NCBI GenBank assembly: GCA_013397935.1
Contig: VZRN01000631.1
Span: 2,814,374 to 2,878,373 of the forward strand
Direction: 5' to 3'
DNA length: 64,000 nt
From: Dasyornis broadbenti
Lineage: Eukaryota; Chordata; Aves; Passeriformes; Dasyornithidae
The notes beneath the pieces are model-generated. The model saw nothing but the letters and a program-made list of their open reading frames with translations. It had not been told where the DNA came from and did no database searches. The position numbers and the translations under genes were made by a program. Of the stretch, positions 1 to 13,400 are shown piece by piece. How positions within the stretch are numbered: the stretch's first letter is position 1; the number at the start of each line of letters is the position of its first letter.

Positions 1-1353
1 TTTAACTGATGTCATACTGTAACAATATGGCTGTACTGATTGTGGTCTTTAACAGAATATTTGTGTGGTACCTGTCTATATCAAATCTGCAGGGACTTAC
101 TTGCTGATCCAATTGCTCCACAGGTGCAAGTAGTGTTGTACAGATAGTTCAGGCATCCTTGCTCTTTTCTGTTGGAACCTCCAATTTTATTTTTTAAATC
201 CCATGCCGTATTTGTCATGGGATTTGTATTTTATGTATATAGATTGTATTTTATGTATATAGATTTTGGGTCTTGAATGGTTTCTAAGTTACTGAAAATA
301 CATGGGTTTTTTTGCACCAGTTAATGGTTAGCTCAGGTATGTACTTGGATCAGACTAGAAATCTGCATGGCTGTAGTAAGTTCTAGCTGTTGAAGTTAGT
401 CCTAAAGTCAAGCTTTAACTGCTTTGTACATTTGTTGAATTGGCTCTACAGTGCAGTGAAAGAGTGAAGTTCTGTTAATTGTGCTGTAAAACGTCCATCT
501 TGTTGGGAAGGCAGTGTCTGATGCTTGTAGGGAGATGCAATTTGCAGCAAGATTTGTCAGTGCACTGTGTTTTTCTAAATGCCTGACATCAGTTTGGCTC
601 CCTAAAAATGCTTATGGACATTCAGGCTTTTGAAAAGGATGGCTAAAATGAATTCAGCTATTTCAGTGTGTAATTGCTTCAGATGAGCTTTTCAAGAAAC
701 CACAGTATCTAGGACAGTAATTGATAATGTCAGTCCCAAGGAAGAGCAAACCATTAGCATGACTAACTCCCTTCCTCCCACCAGGAGGTTTTTATTATGG
801 TTTTGTAGGTTGTTAGGTACACCAAGGATTCCTCAGAAGTAGGGATTGGAGACCTCTAATGCTCTGCTCTGTGGTTCTTCAAAATAAAACCAACAGTTCC
901 TACATCAGCAACTTTGCAGCATGATACGGTGCTCCTTAAAGCTGGCACTTTGTATGAGTGTTTCCACTGCAACTAGAAAGTTTGGGTGCCCTAGAATGAA
1001 ATTTTATCTAGATGACTTTGTGGAAGGGGAGAGAATTTCATTCCCTAGTAGGTTTTCCCCATGCTGTGTGCTGTTCTTGCATGTTCACTGCTGGTCTGGA
1101 TGAATCATTCAGTATGGAAGAGTGGAAGTGAGTAATTGCTGTCCTGCATCAATGGGCTTTTGGAGTTTGGTTGTTATTAAACTTCAGCAGTCACAGAAGG
1201 AGGCTTAAGGGACTTGTTGCTGCTGGTTGAGTTCTGCCTAACTCTTACATAAGTAACTTAAATGAAGTTTTACATATTGATGCCTTCACTGACAGTATAT
1301 AACTTCTTAAATAATATAATGCTAACACTTTTTCAAATCAAATTTTCTTTTAG
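1..1353 (+). other. XPO1: XPO1 intron 2 (3' part)
   Basis: This is AT-rich non-coding sequence ending in a pyrimidine-rich acceptor (TTTTCTTTTAG) directly before the first visible XPO1 exon. The codons for the first 42 residues of XPO1 are not found here, so exons 1 and 2 must lie upstream of the window. Apart from a 20-bp tandem duplication at 225-264 I see nothing recognisable. Confidence 0.85.
225..264. repeat. 20-bp perfect tandem duplication
   Basis: Two adjacent identical 20-bp units (TGTATTTTATGTATATAGAT) lie at 225-244 and 245-264 in XPO1 intron 2. This looks like a simple slippage or local duplication event. No function is inferred. Confidence 0.9.
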
Positions 1354-1455
1354 CAAAGAATGGCACAAGAAGTGTTGACTCACTTAAAAGAACATCCTGA
1401 TGCGTGGACAAGAGTTGATACTATTTTGGAGTTCTCTCAGAACATGAATACCAAA
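1354..1455 (+). CDS. XPO1: XPO1 exon 3 (residues 43-76)
   Basis: The exon has 34 whole codons, phase 0 at both ends. It starts CAA AGA ATG after a TTTTAG acceptor and ends ACC AAA before GTAAGC. It encodes the start of the importin-beta N-terminal (IBN) domain, the HEAT-repeat region that contacts RanGTP. The internal ATG at 1360 is not the gene start: the two preceding codons match XPO1 and are open to the splice site. Confidence 0.97.
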
Positions 1456-4400
1456 GTAAGCAAATTAACTTTTATTTATTTGGTTTTCCTCTTTCTTCCA
1501 TTCATAAACTTTGAGGAAGGTATCTCATTTTTAGCCATAGACTTTCTTGATTCAAACCACATTTTTTAAATTGTCTTATTCTCAAAGTTGGCTTTAAACA
1601 AGAACTGTAAATGAAAAAAATATTCATACCTCCTTTTACATTGACAAGAGTTTCTCTCTTCCTTTTTTTTTTTTTGAGGATGAGGTAAATTGGATACACA
1701 GAGTTATTTTTGAACGCACATGCAAGCATTATACCAGTTCCCAAGATTGGTTTTGTGTCTGTATAAATCTGAGTAATGAAAAGTCTCCTAGGGCCACATT
1801 TGGTCCTTGGCTAAGTGTTTGGCTGTTGATGATCATAGTGAAAGCCATGTGCACGTAACTGAGGAGAAAATGTGTCCCTAGGTGTGTTAAAGACAACACA
1901 AACCTTATTAGACCAAGGTTTTGAGCAGTCAGTGAAGGTTAAGCACCCCACAGCTTGTAGTATGATATCAGTTCAGAACACATTTGCTTTGTACTGCTGT
2001 TGGAAATCCATCCATCATGGTAGAGACTGAAATGGGCAGCATTCAGGGCCTTATCTACAATTTGAAATGCTTTACCCAAGTCTTGTGAAGTTTGAGCCAA
2101 AACGATGATCAAAATGTTTTTTCACTGTCTTAAGTTTGATGATTATTATCTCAAATAACTGACATGCATGTTTTTCTGCTGGATACACACTGTGTTCAAA
2201 CAGAAAAAATTGTGTTTGGATGGTTTCTGAAATCATGTGGTATTCATGAAGCAGTTCATTTTTTTTCTTTCCATTGCTCTCTGAAGTTGAGGGGAAAACA
2301 GTTTAAAGAACTTCCTCAAAGTAACACCTTTAAGCACCTTTAAGTAACAGTGTTTGCCTGTTTGCTTGCCTGGTAAACTTTGCTTTTTATACTGACAGAC
2401 ATTACTAATGTTTAAGTTGATTTATCAACAGTATTTTTAAAAACTCAAATTTGTCTTGTGAAAAATGAGATGATTAGAGGAACAGAAAGAAAGCAACAGG
2501 TAAAGAATTCTTCAATTTACATAAATTGCAAATGATTTGGTGCTAAATTTATGCACTATGACATTTGGCTTTTATGCAATCATATTTTTTCTTTAATTAA
2601 AGCTGTTAACACTACCTGATATTAATCATAATGTTCCATTATGTTGATTGCTTGTAATAGGAAGAAAAGGGGTGTCTTCCTGTGCAACTGACACAGCTAG
2701 GCTTTGACGGCAGGCCTCCACAAGGTCTACCCTTTTGATTCCCTTTAACTGAATTCTGTTCATCAATTGTTTTTTGTTCTTGGGAGGTGGGAGGGAAAGG
2801 GATTCGGTGCATAAAATAAGTAATAAGGGTGCCATAGAAATTTCTACCATAGGGATCATTTCATGGGGTTTTTTGGAGTCTTTGCTGTTGCCTGTCCCTC
2901 ATCTTCATAACTGGGCAATGAATTAGTGATAGACAATTCACAACAACCAGACCAGGAGCAAATGAGTTTTTGAAAGGCTTCTGTCTTACACAGAGCTAAG
3001 TTGTGTTCACATGTGGTGTTGCAGTAGTTGATGAAAAGGCAGAACGTTGTGATTGGAATCAGTGACTTTTTTGATCAGTGATGCATCTCTTTATCAGAGA
3101 AACAAAAGTAATTAGAACTATCAAATCAAATGAAACAAAGTAAGAACCCCAGAAGGCCCCTTGCAGAATGCTGAGGCTGATGGAGCCCTTCCAACATGGT
3201 AGGGCAGGCAGGGTGTGCAGGTGAGGGTTGTACACAGGGATTTTACTGCTGCTACTGTTCAGTGTCACATGGAGGTGTTAGGGAAAAAGAAGGTTTTTAG
3301 GACTGAGGAAGAAGTGAACAAGACACTGCAGAGGGCAGAACTGGAGTCACAAATATACAAAAGAATGAGTAGAAAGCTTCACAGCATGAACAGCTTAAGG
3401 TCCATGGACCCAAATAAGATGTTTGAGCAGGTAATGAGGGATAGGTGTGGCAGGTTGCTAGAGGTGCCTGTCCTTTCCTTTGACTAGAGGAAATTTTAAG
3501 TGAGGGAAAAACCCACTAAAGATGAGGTCTGTCGTTAGTCTGGTTTTAGGCTTTTTGTTTAAGTTTCATTTGGTCATATTGTGTTTATTTAAAATGAACC
3601 TAGTCTTGCCATTTTGGTGTAAAAGCAAAGTAAATTCACTTGTGGAAAGAAGTTTGGAAGCAAAATGAGCATTCCTAGTAGGCTGATACCTGAAAAATTA
3701 AAGTGTGTGCCTGTAGAACATAGACATTTCACTAGAGGTTAGATGTGCTTCAGGAAAGTTAGCACCGTCTGATATAAATATTCATACTGTCAACATTGTT
3801 AGGAGCTTTTGGAAGTATGTTGTGTATCATGAGCCTGGATCAGTTGCAGATGGTGTCTGTAAATTTTTAGCAGTGGCTGAAATCACTTCCTGTGAAGCAT
3901 TTTGCTTAAGAATGTTTTTGCACGTTTTCCTTCATGAAAATTCCCATGATTTCATTTAGCTTTTGTGTCTTGTAATTAAGTACGTTTACAGGTTAAAATC
4001 TAGTTGATAAGCTTTTGCTGCTGACCATGGAGGAAATAAAAATACCCTGCCAGCTTTCTGTAATTTATAATTTTTCTTGGTGCCCAAGATTTTGGAAGGG
4101 GTCAGAATATTTTGCGGATGTAGGATGTGCACCTGAAGTCTCCTGGGAACTGGGATCAGATAGAGAAGCACAGGAATGTGTAGGTTATGTTAAGATGAGA
4201 ACAGCAAAAATGCTCTTTTAATCCAATGTGGTTTGGGACAGTCTGCATTGTGTTTTTTAATTAAACGAAAGCCTGGATGATCCCTTTGGTCGAAATGCTA
4301 ATGATCCTACTTTGTGTAACAACTAACCATTTTAAAGAGGAACTCTTATTCTCAGCCAAACTTGGAACTGTGAAAACTTGAGTTTACCTTTCAGGCATTG

Positions 4401-7400
4401 ATTGATGTGACTTTTTTTTCTTCCTAATCCACTGCAGATAAAGTAAATGCAAAACTCCTCGTCCCCTTTTCTCTCCTGTCTATTCATGCTAATGGGGTTT
4501 TACATATTAAAGTTCTTTGATCATATCATGACAAACTTCTTTCCCTGTTACTGTGAGTTGGCAGTAGGGACAAATGGGCAGAGGGAATGGCCGTTTGCAA
4601 CGTTAATGGTTTCGGGTAAGAGCATAGGAAGGAATTCCTGAAAGGTAAAATGATTTCCAAGAGCTTATTCACATTTTTATTGTTCTTTGACTGAGCACAA
4701 AAGTTCATCTTTAAATAGTAGAAATAGCTGCCATATTGGGGTGGGTATTGAAATTAAATAAACCTGTGGGTTGTCTTGCTGTTCCTAAAGTAACACACCA
4801 GTGAAGTTTGGGAAATACTTTCTCTAGAAAGTGCCAGTGTCAGGACATGTGATAATAAGACAAGATTTTTTTTTTTCCAGCTCTTAGAGGAACAATAGGA
4901 AGCTTGAGACACCATCCAAGCTGCTAAATATTTTAGGAGCCTGGTTGGGTTAATACTCAAACTTAGGAGCAGTCATTTATGATACAAATTCATACCTGGC
5001 TGCTACTTTTCCAGATAGCCAAAATTCTCTGCCAGAGGGCTTTTCATTATTGTTTTTTCCCCCCTCCTGGTGTGAGCATGATCAAACAGCAGGACTTAGT
5101 ATAGCCAAGAATAAAACAAGAAAATACAATGCATGAAACCTCAGTAAATGGGTGAATAGACATATATTAAATAAATTTGTTAGTTTAATAATCTTGAAGT
5201 CTTAGATGTTAAGTGTGAATGTCTGATTGAATGAGAGTCCTGCAAGTTAGTTAGTCCTACAGTAATGTACTCACATTTTGTCCTTCTCCAATTTCAGTAT
5301 TATGGACTGCAAATCTTGGAAAATGTGATAAAAACAAGATGGAAGATTCTTCCAAGGAACCAGTGCGAAGGTAGGGAGGGATTTTTGTCTTTTCCTCATA
5401 ACCGTGTATTAACTGAGATTTAGACTGTCAGTGTGTAATTTTCAGCTTCAAATGCACAATTTTAGTAACTTTCTGTCATGTTATGACCACCTGAGCTCTT
5501 GAACGATGAAACCACATCTTTCCCTTTTGTGATAGTGGTCTCAGTGGGTTGGTAAATAGCTGAAATTCTGTAAATTTGGGAAACAGATCTGATTGACAGT
5601 TTTGAAACATCTGTGGTGAGCCCCTGGCTTTGAGATAGAGGTTTTGATCCTCTGTGCATGGCACAGGAGAGTTTCTTCGCCCTCTCTGAGCTGTGTGTGC
5701 AGCCCTAGTATTGTTGAGTCTTTTTGTAGAACGCTGTAGTCTACTTGTTACCGTGTGTAGATTCGTGTAATTCTTTTGGCATCGTAAGCAGTTACAATGG
5801 TTTAAAATCAGAAGCACTGAGTAAATGCACTCTCTTACCTGGGAGATACTGTGCAGTTGGGTTTAATTCATGTAAGAGTATATACAGGCAGATTACTGTA
5901 ATTGGTGCAGTGTAGGGTAACCCCAAGTCTGCCATCAATGCAAGGAAGCTGGAAGTCTTAAAAGAAATGCTGTGTTTGGTTTATGGGTTTTTCCCTGCCC
6001 TGTAGCTTGCAATGTTGTTGACTTTTAGATATTGGCTGCAGTAAATGGAGGTACCCCTGTGGTACAGGGTTAGTGGCTGTCAAGTCATCTCAACTTGGAC
6101 TTCAAAACATTGAGTGCAACCTCTTTAAATTCTTGACATTGAATGTTGTCACCATTCTATACTTGGCTTCTTACTAAGAGCTTGTTTTGGAAGTAATGAA
6201 AAGTATTCCAAATTTCTGTGTTCTGCTGTGAGCTTTTATTAACCATGTTGAGACATGCTTTGAATTTTTACTCCCAGTGCTTAGGTTCTGAAACTATATT
6301 AATTAAAACAGAATTTTAATTATTGATGAAAACAAATGCTTAGAGACTTTTACAGTTTTGTGCTTATTCCTCTTCTCATCTTTCCCCCATTCCTTCCAAC
6401 TGTAGGTTGACAAAGGGTCTTTGAAAGTAAAACTGAAAGTGAAATTTCCATTCATTCTGCTGTTGGAGGTTTCTAGGGAACAGCTTCAACTAAGGCTCAG
6501 GCACAGCTATGCCCTTTTGAGAAACTAAAAGAGCACCTTAGCTAAAGTTAAGTGGTTTTTGTGCCTTTGATTATTGGAGTATCTCAGCCTAGCCATATTT
6601 TGTTACATACTTGACTATGAGCACTTAGTTTCAGCACTTGGAGGTTGTTTTCCTAAAGTTTTTGGCTGTGGGAGGAGAGCAGGAGAAAAAGGAGTTAGGA
6701 GTATTGCCCACTGGTGAAGGGAGGTGTAGAATAGATGTGACAGGGATGGTCTTAGTAATTTGGAACTGAACAAATGCCAAATACAGGATGTAATTCAGGA
6801 ATTAAAAGTCTTAAAATTCAAGCTCTTAATGCATAGGAGAGCTGAGAAATGGTGGTAGGGCAAGGTTGCTGCTGGCTCTGACAGTGACAGTGGTGTTGGG
6901 GTGGTTGGTTCCTGCCACCTGAGAAGATGCAATAGCTCCATATGTTACAAAGCAAAATGAAGTTACTGTCTGTAGTTGTGTAATCATCTTGAAGTATTCT
7001 ATTCTTACTTTTCCTGACTTGCATACCTATGAAAGCTCCAGAGGAAATAAAAAACCCCTTTATACTAACAAAAATGTGTTGTTTGTTCAGCTTTTAAAAT
7101 ATTCTCCCTTGTACAGAGCCAAACTAAAATTGTGAAATTGACTTTAATCCTGTTTTAGGGAAATTGGGTTAGCTGGCTTTTACATGTGTGGTAGAAGAGG
7201 AACCAAATGTATCTACTGTACCCATGGCATTTTATCCAGCTTGGCCTCAGTGGTGTAGGAGGGAGAATCTGTTTCATCTCTAATCCAGTTTGATCTGGTC
7301 TGTGGTGGTTGTTTTTTAATTTTTTTTATTTGGCTGATGATACTGGCTGCTACAAAAGAACTTCTCCAGAGCTCATTCAGGTGGCTTGATTACCTGGGAG

Positions 7401-10400
7401 ATAGTAAGGCGGGTTAAATTGAGGTTTCCTTGACTCCAGCTATTCTTTGGTTGACAGGATTTTCCTGTTTGAAGTGTCACTAGTGGAATGCGTGTGCAGG
7501 AAACTGAAACTCAGTATACAAAGGAATGCTTAGTGACATGCAAAGCAAATAATGCAGGTTTCAAAGTTTCAGCTTTTATCTTAATGTCTTAAAGATGACT
7601 TCTGCATGTCTGGTTGGTTTGTGTAGTAAATACAGCTGACAAATCTTACTAGTGGTTAAGAGGAAACTAAATGCATTTATGAGAAAAAACCTGTTCCCCC
7701 CTTGTAGCAACAGCAGTGCTTAAGAGTTGAAGTCAAGAGCAGACCTGAATTAAATGGTGAGCAAATAATAAAAGTTTTTGAAACAACTTCGCTGAAACTT
7801 GTTGGGAAGAAGTAAAGCAATGTTGTCAATTACAGAGCCTGAACTGTAATTTTTCTTAAAGTTTTTTTGTTGTTTTTTTTTTTGTTATTTAACAAGTTAT
7901 ACATCAGAATGGCTTGTTGGGCCTTGAGGTTAGCTAGAGGTTTGTTACTGCTTCTGTCTGAATGCTTTGAGGTTTCAGCTTCCAGCCTGGAATTTCAAAT
8001 GCAAGGAGGAAAATGTTTTCTTCAGATGTGTTCTTTAGACTTGGAATTCTGTTCTGAGGTTTGCTTTTGTTTTAAAATAGCTTTTGGGTTTGAGCTTTTC
8101 TGGCCCTGCCACCTTTTAACTTTTGTAAAATAGCTTTCTGTTCCTCAGGTGTTGTTGTTTGTAAGCATTTATGAAGAGTTCATTTTTATCATTCCATAAT
8201 TCTGAAACAGGAATTGGGCAAAACAATCAATTTACAGTTCTAAAATACTGATATGATTATTCTCCTTTTTGTTTTTCTTGATTTTTGGTTTGCTTTTGGA
8301 GTTAGCTGTTTGAACCAATTGGTTTTGTAGACAAAAGTGGAGCTTATGGGTAACAGAAGGGGTAAAATTCAGTTAAATGAGCCGCCTGGCCTGCATGTTC
8401 AGCCTGGAGACATGTTGGGTCATAGCCCCCAGCAATGGGTTAGCCCTGCTGTGTGTGATTTATTCAGTCCTCAGGAGAGTGCTTGGAATGGCTCTTACAG
8501 GTACACAAATGATGTCATGTGGTTTTCATTCAGGCCTCTCTGAGGCGGGTGATGTGTTCCAGAACATCCCAGGCAGTGCTGAACTTGGCTGATTGCCAGG
8601 GTATTGTGCCATCATTCTCAAGTTGAAGTTCTCAGCTTATTAAGGTGTGATACTAAATTGCTTTAAACTCCAATATCCTTTAGAGCTGATTGTTTAATAA
8701 CACTCAGAAAGGATGGCATTTGATTAAAGTGCTGTGGTCTCAAAAGGATTTTCTCTGGCGGTGTGAAAACCTGCCTGGAAAGAAAGGCTTTTTGGTCTTC
8801 AGTGCAGTGATAGGTTTCATTAATCCTGCATTGTGAAATGAAATAGTGTTCTCCCGAACAGAGCGAGCTTGTCTGGAGTGTTTGGTGTTGGAATGGATAA
8901 AGCACTTCTTCATTATGAAACACAAATTGCTTGCACAACTTTTCTCATTCTGAAATGAAAAAGTGAAGTGCTCAGAGATGCAGTTCAGTGTTTTCCAGGA
9001 AGATCCTGGAGCTGAGTGTAAAGCTTTTGATGCAGTGGAAGCTGCTGTAGAGGAGGTTTTTCTGTGCAGTGATGAGATATTTTAATGGAAATCCTGGCCT
9101 GCTTCATGAGGGAGATGATTCTTTGGTTCTCTGTAATGAAGGGGGATGAGCTACATGACACTTCTGTGTGTGTGTGTGTAAAGACAAATTCTGTGCCAGT
9201 TTTCAGAGTTTTCTGTTGAAAAGCAAATAGATTATGGATCGATTTGGTTCACCACTAACGAGGAAAGATGATTTGTGGGACTGCATGGGAAAGCATTGTT
9301 TCTTAAGACTAAAGATAAGATGATATTTTGACTACATTTTGGGACTGAACAGTTCAGTGTAAGTGTGTATGCATACAAACATCCCCAGAGGGGACAGCTC
9401 AGCTTTAGCATTTGAAATTCTAATTTTGATTGCAAAATAACGTTAATTTGCTGAGTTACATTGCCCACCTGATTCATTTCTGCCTATTATTCTTTAATAT
9501 AAGCAGAGACTTTATTAATTTTAGTAAATTAGGGTGAGCTTGCTTCTGCAGCACCAGCTAGAATAATTTTTGACGCTTGTTAAATGCTTGCACTCTGTGA
9601 CTGCACTGAAGGCTGTGCCTGTGTGCCATGAGGACAAGAAGTGGGTCTGTTGCAGGTGTGTGTTTGCTGATTGTGTCCATGGTTATTTACCTGCTGCACT
9701 GGGCTGGGACAGCAGCTCCTGTGCTCAGGGTACAGAGAGTACAGGAGAAGTAATGGCTTCCTAGAGCACATCCAAAGGTTAAACTATAGGATATTCCTCA
9801 AGTTCAGGCTGCAGAAATTACTCATGTTGGATAACGTGACGCTCCTCACTGTTCCAGTTCCACTCCCAAGCATTGCATAGCTCAGGTCACTTGGGAGAAC
9901 AACTTTCCCTCCAGGAAGTGTTTCAGTTTTACTGGATGCTTGCTTCTTTGTCAAGGAGCAACTTCCACAGAAGGATGACAGTATCTAATGTGACATCCAG
10001 GAATGTTCTAAAAGGCCTCGAGTTCATGCCCTTGCTCCATCATCCCTTTTATGGTACTTTGTACAAAAGTACTCCTTGGGCTTTGATTTCCAGAAAATGC
10101 CAGCAGTGGGGCTGGTTCAGGCAGGGAGCAGGATCTGCTCCCTTTGGTTGCAGGTTGTCCTGAGATCAGTGCAATTGTAAGGTCAGATGATATTAGAAGA
10201 ACATTTCATGTGTCTTGGGTGTTGTGGTTGGTGTGGCTTTTGTTTTGTTTTATTGGAAGGTCTGTTTTCCAGCACTGTCAGTCTCTTCCTACTTGGCTCA
10301 GTGAAGGGCCAGAACTTGGCAGTGGTGTTGTTGGCATTTTCAAGACTTGTTCAGCTCCTTCTGTGATGGAAGGAGACCTTCCAGACAGTGGTTGTGGGGC

Positions 10401-13400
10401 TTGTGTGTGTCCTTCCTCCTTAACATAACTCTTCCTTTTAAGTTCCCCATACACAGTGCTTTTAGCTTATCCCATGGACTACTACCCCTGAGCAGTTTCT
10501 TGGACATGTTCTGCTGAAAAATGGTAATGAGGCTCTGGTTTGATTTTCATCAGAATATAAATTTGACATATATTTGGTCTGCTGAGAATTATCTTTCCAA
10601 TGGAATGATAAAGAAATGAGCGATTAAATATGGAGCAGAAACCACAACACTTGAAGTAAAAAAAAAGGAAAATTAGAAAATGACATCTGAGCCAAAAAGA
10701 GCATTAGAGAATTGGATAGCTGCTGCTTTTAAGGGATTAAGAATATGACTTTGTTCATTGGATGGACGACCTCAGGAGCCTGCAGCATGATGTGTGAAAA
10801 GGAGCAAACTTTTTAGATTGTCTTTTGAGCTGTGGTCACCATTTTTACTTTATTTTTGTTTTCTTAATGGAGGAACTGTGGAGCAGAGCAGCTGTTCTCT
10901 GCTGGTCTCAAGGCCAGATCAATGGCAGCACAGTATTAAGTTGTTTCTGAATAGCACAATACCATTGATGAAGCAAGATGGAAAATACCATGGATTTGCA
11001 GTCAGAACTCCAAGAACAATATTAACTTTTAAATTCCTTTTTGAAATGCAAAGAGTTGCAACAGTAGGTTTCCCTTAGTGGTTTTGGCAGATGGTTATAA
11101 TAGTTAGTTTCTGGCACTGCAATCCTATTTCCATACTATTTTGGAGGCTTTCATTTCTCATTTGTGAATTACTGTAATGCTTCAGCAAAGTGTGTGTTTT
11201 AGCTTTAAAACACCAGATCAGGCCTGTGATGTCAGACCAGTGCTTGGTAATCTCTTACCCAGTGCCTGACAGTGATACTTACTTTGTTAATGATCATTCT
11301 GCTGGAGAAATGTGGATTGATCCCAGTTGATGATGATGAATAGTTCCACTTGTAATTGGAACTACCTGTAGAACAGCTCCTGTCTAGTATGTATCTCATG
11401 GCTCCAAGTCTGGATCTAGTTTTTCCAGATTTCATGAGGATGCAATTAATAAACTGTCCCCTTTAATCCTGTTGCTTAAGCCTGAAATGAAAAAAAAAAA
11501 TTCCTAAATTTGGTCAAGTCTTAGACAGGGTTTAAAACTTTAAGCAGAGGCTGTGGATTATGTCTTCAACAGAAGACATTCTTCTTGAAGTGACAACTTC
11601 TGAAGCCTTCAACATATGCATGTTGTCTGCGTGAGTCAGCTGACTTGTCTTGTTGAGGAAATGATTGAAATGAAGGTTTTGGGTTCATGAATTTGAATAG
11701 CAAAGCATCCACCAATTCTCAAACTTCCTTACGACAAGAAAACACTTGCCCGGTTTGAAGCATGGTGTCAGAGCTGAACTCCTGGAACGTTCACCTGGGT
11801 CGTGACTCCAGGCCCTCTGTGCGTGCTTTGTCCTGGGAGTCTGGTGTTCCTGTACAGAATGGTTTTAGACATGGATATTGTCACTTGGAAGGTCATTGTT
11901 TCTGTGGATTAAGTAATTAGGAGTGAGCTGAGAGTTAGGTGGCAAAATGAAACTTCGGGCAGTGTAGCTTCATACAGTGGTTGAGGTTTTTTTGGTTCTG
12001 TGGTGGAGCTGAAAACTCTAAAATAATTCAAAAACATTTGTAGAAGGAGCACAACAAAATGAACAATTTAAACACACTGTGTGGCCCCTGCGTGGCCACT
12101 TGCCAATGTAAAGCAAAGAAAAGAATAAGAAATAAAGTAGAATTTATTACGAGTTTGTGGACTCACAGCATCCATATGTGCTATAGGAGTGCAGTAGTTC
12201 ACACTCAAACGAATTATACAGTGTATAGTGAATAAACTTTTCAATGCATTAGTGAATGAAGTTTTAAGTTTTGGACTTGTAAGATTGCACAGAGCAAGTT
12301 TTGCTAAACTCTGGCACAGTGTTTGACTTTGAAATGCTGTGCATAGAAATTCCTGTCTTTACAATGGATTACCTAAGCAGACTGGAGCATCTCTGAACTT
12401 CTGTGTGCAGTGCAGGTGATGTCTCAAAGCTTTCATTGCAGTTTTAGCAAACTCGGCATTAAAAACTGGCGTCATGCTTAGGAAGTTCTATTTGTTCTTG
12501 GAGTTCACTTTGATCTGGTACAAATTATTGCAAGGACACTCTAATCCTTAGTCTGTTTTCCTTTTGGTTTATGGAAATAATTCAAGTGTAAAGCCATTTT
12601 GTACATCTGAAATATCCCATCAGTACTGATAAAGGTGTGCTTTTCCCATGTAGCATACAAGAAGGATGCTCACTGACACATGTTTATCGGGTCCTTAGAG
12701 GTGTTTCTTGTTTAAAAACATGAAGAATCTGAATTCAGAGATATTTGTAGCTACATCTGTGATATCTGGCATAGCTGAAAATAAATTCCTGCCTCTTCTG
12801 CAGGTATTAAAAAATACGTTGTTGGCCTAATTATCAAGACCTCATCTGACCCAACGTGTGTAGAAGTAAGTGAAGAATTCTCAGGGGAGGATGAGGGGAG
12901 GGGAGTGTTATGCAAAACCTGACTCTTCTCCTCTCCTCTCCAGAAAGAGAAAGTGTATATTGGGAAACTGAATATGATTCTTGTTCAGGTAAGCCAGAGT
13001 TCATAACATTTTAATTTTTAGTGTTATAAAGTCTCTGACTTTGCTGTGTGTCTCACATGTGGCTGCTTCACTTTGCAGATCCTGAAACAGGAGTGGCCGA
13101 AGCACTGGCCGACGTTTATCAGCGATATTGTGGGAGCGAGCAGGACCAGTGAGAGCCTCTGTCAGAACAACATGGTGATCCTGAAACTGCTGAGTGAAGA
13201 AGTGTTCGATTTTTCCAGTGGCCAGATTACTCAAGTAAAAGCTAAGCATTTGAAAGACAGGCAAGTATATCTGTTTAAATCTTACTGAGTAGGGTAGCCT
13301 TTGTGCTTGCTGCTAAACGGTTGCTCTCACTTGGAGCCCTTGTGTGAACACCTACAGCTGCGTAATTCCATTTCTGAGCCCAAGAGGGTTACTGATTTTC

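Noticed and set aside
3167..3220. 54-nt possible exon in XPO1 intron 3 (TTGCAG acceptor, GTGCAG|GTGAGG donor)
   Set aside because: It has plausible sites and a length divisible by three but contains an in-frame TAG at 3200-3202. It could only be a poison exon, and there is no further support.
9570..10430. Cluster of short ORFs in XPO1 intron 4 as a possible nested gene
   Set aside because: The frames overlap at random, no domain or similarity is recognisable, and no splice structure emerges. The cluster reflects locally higher GC.
13261..13264. GT donor at 13265 for XPO1 exon 7
   Set aside because: It adds four bases and shifts the frame into an early stop when joined to exon 8. The GC donor restores Ser197 exactly.
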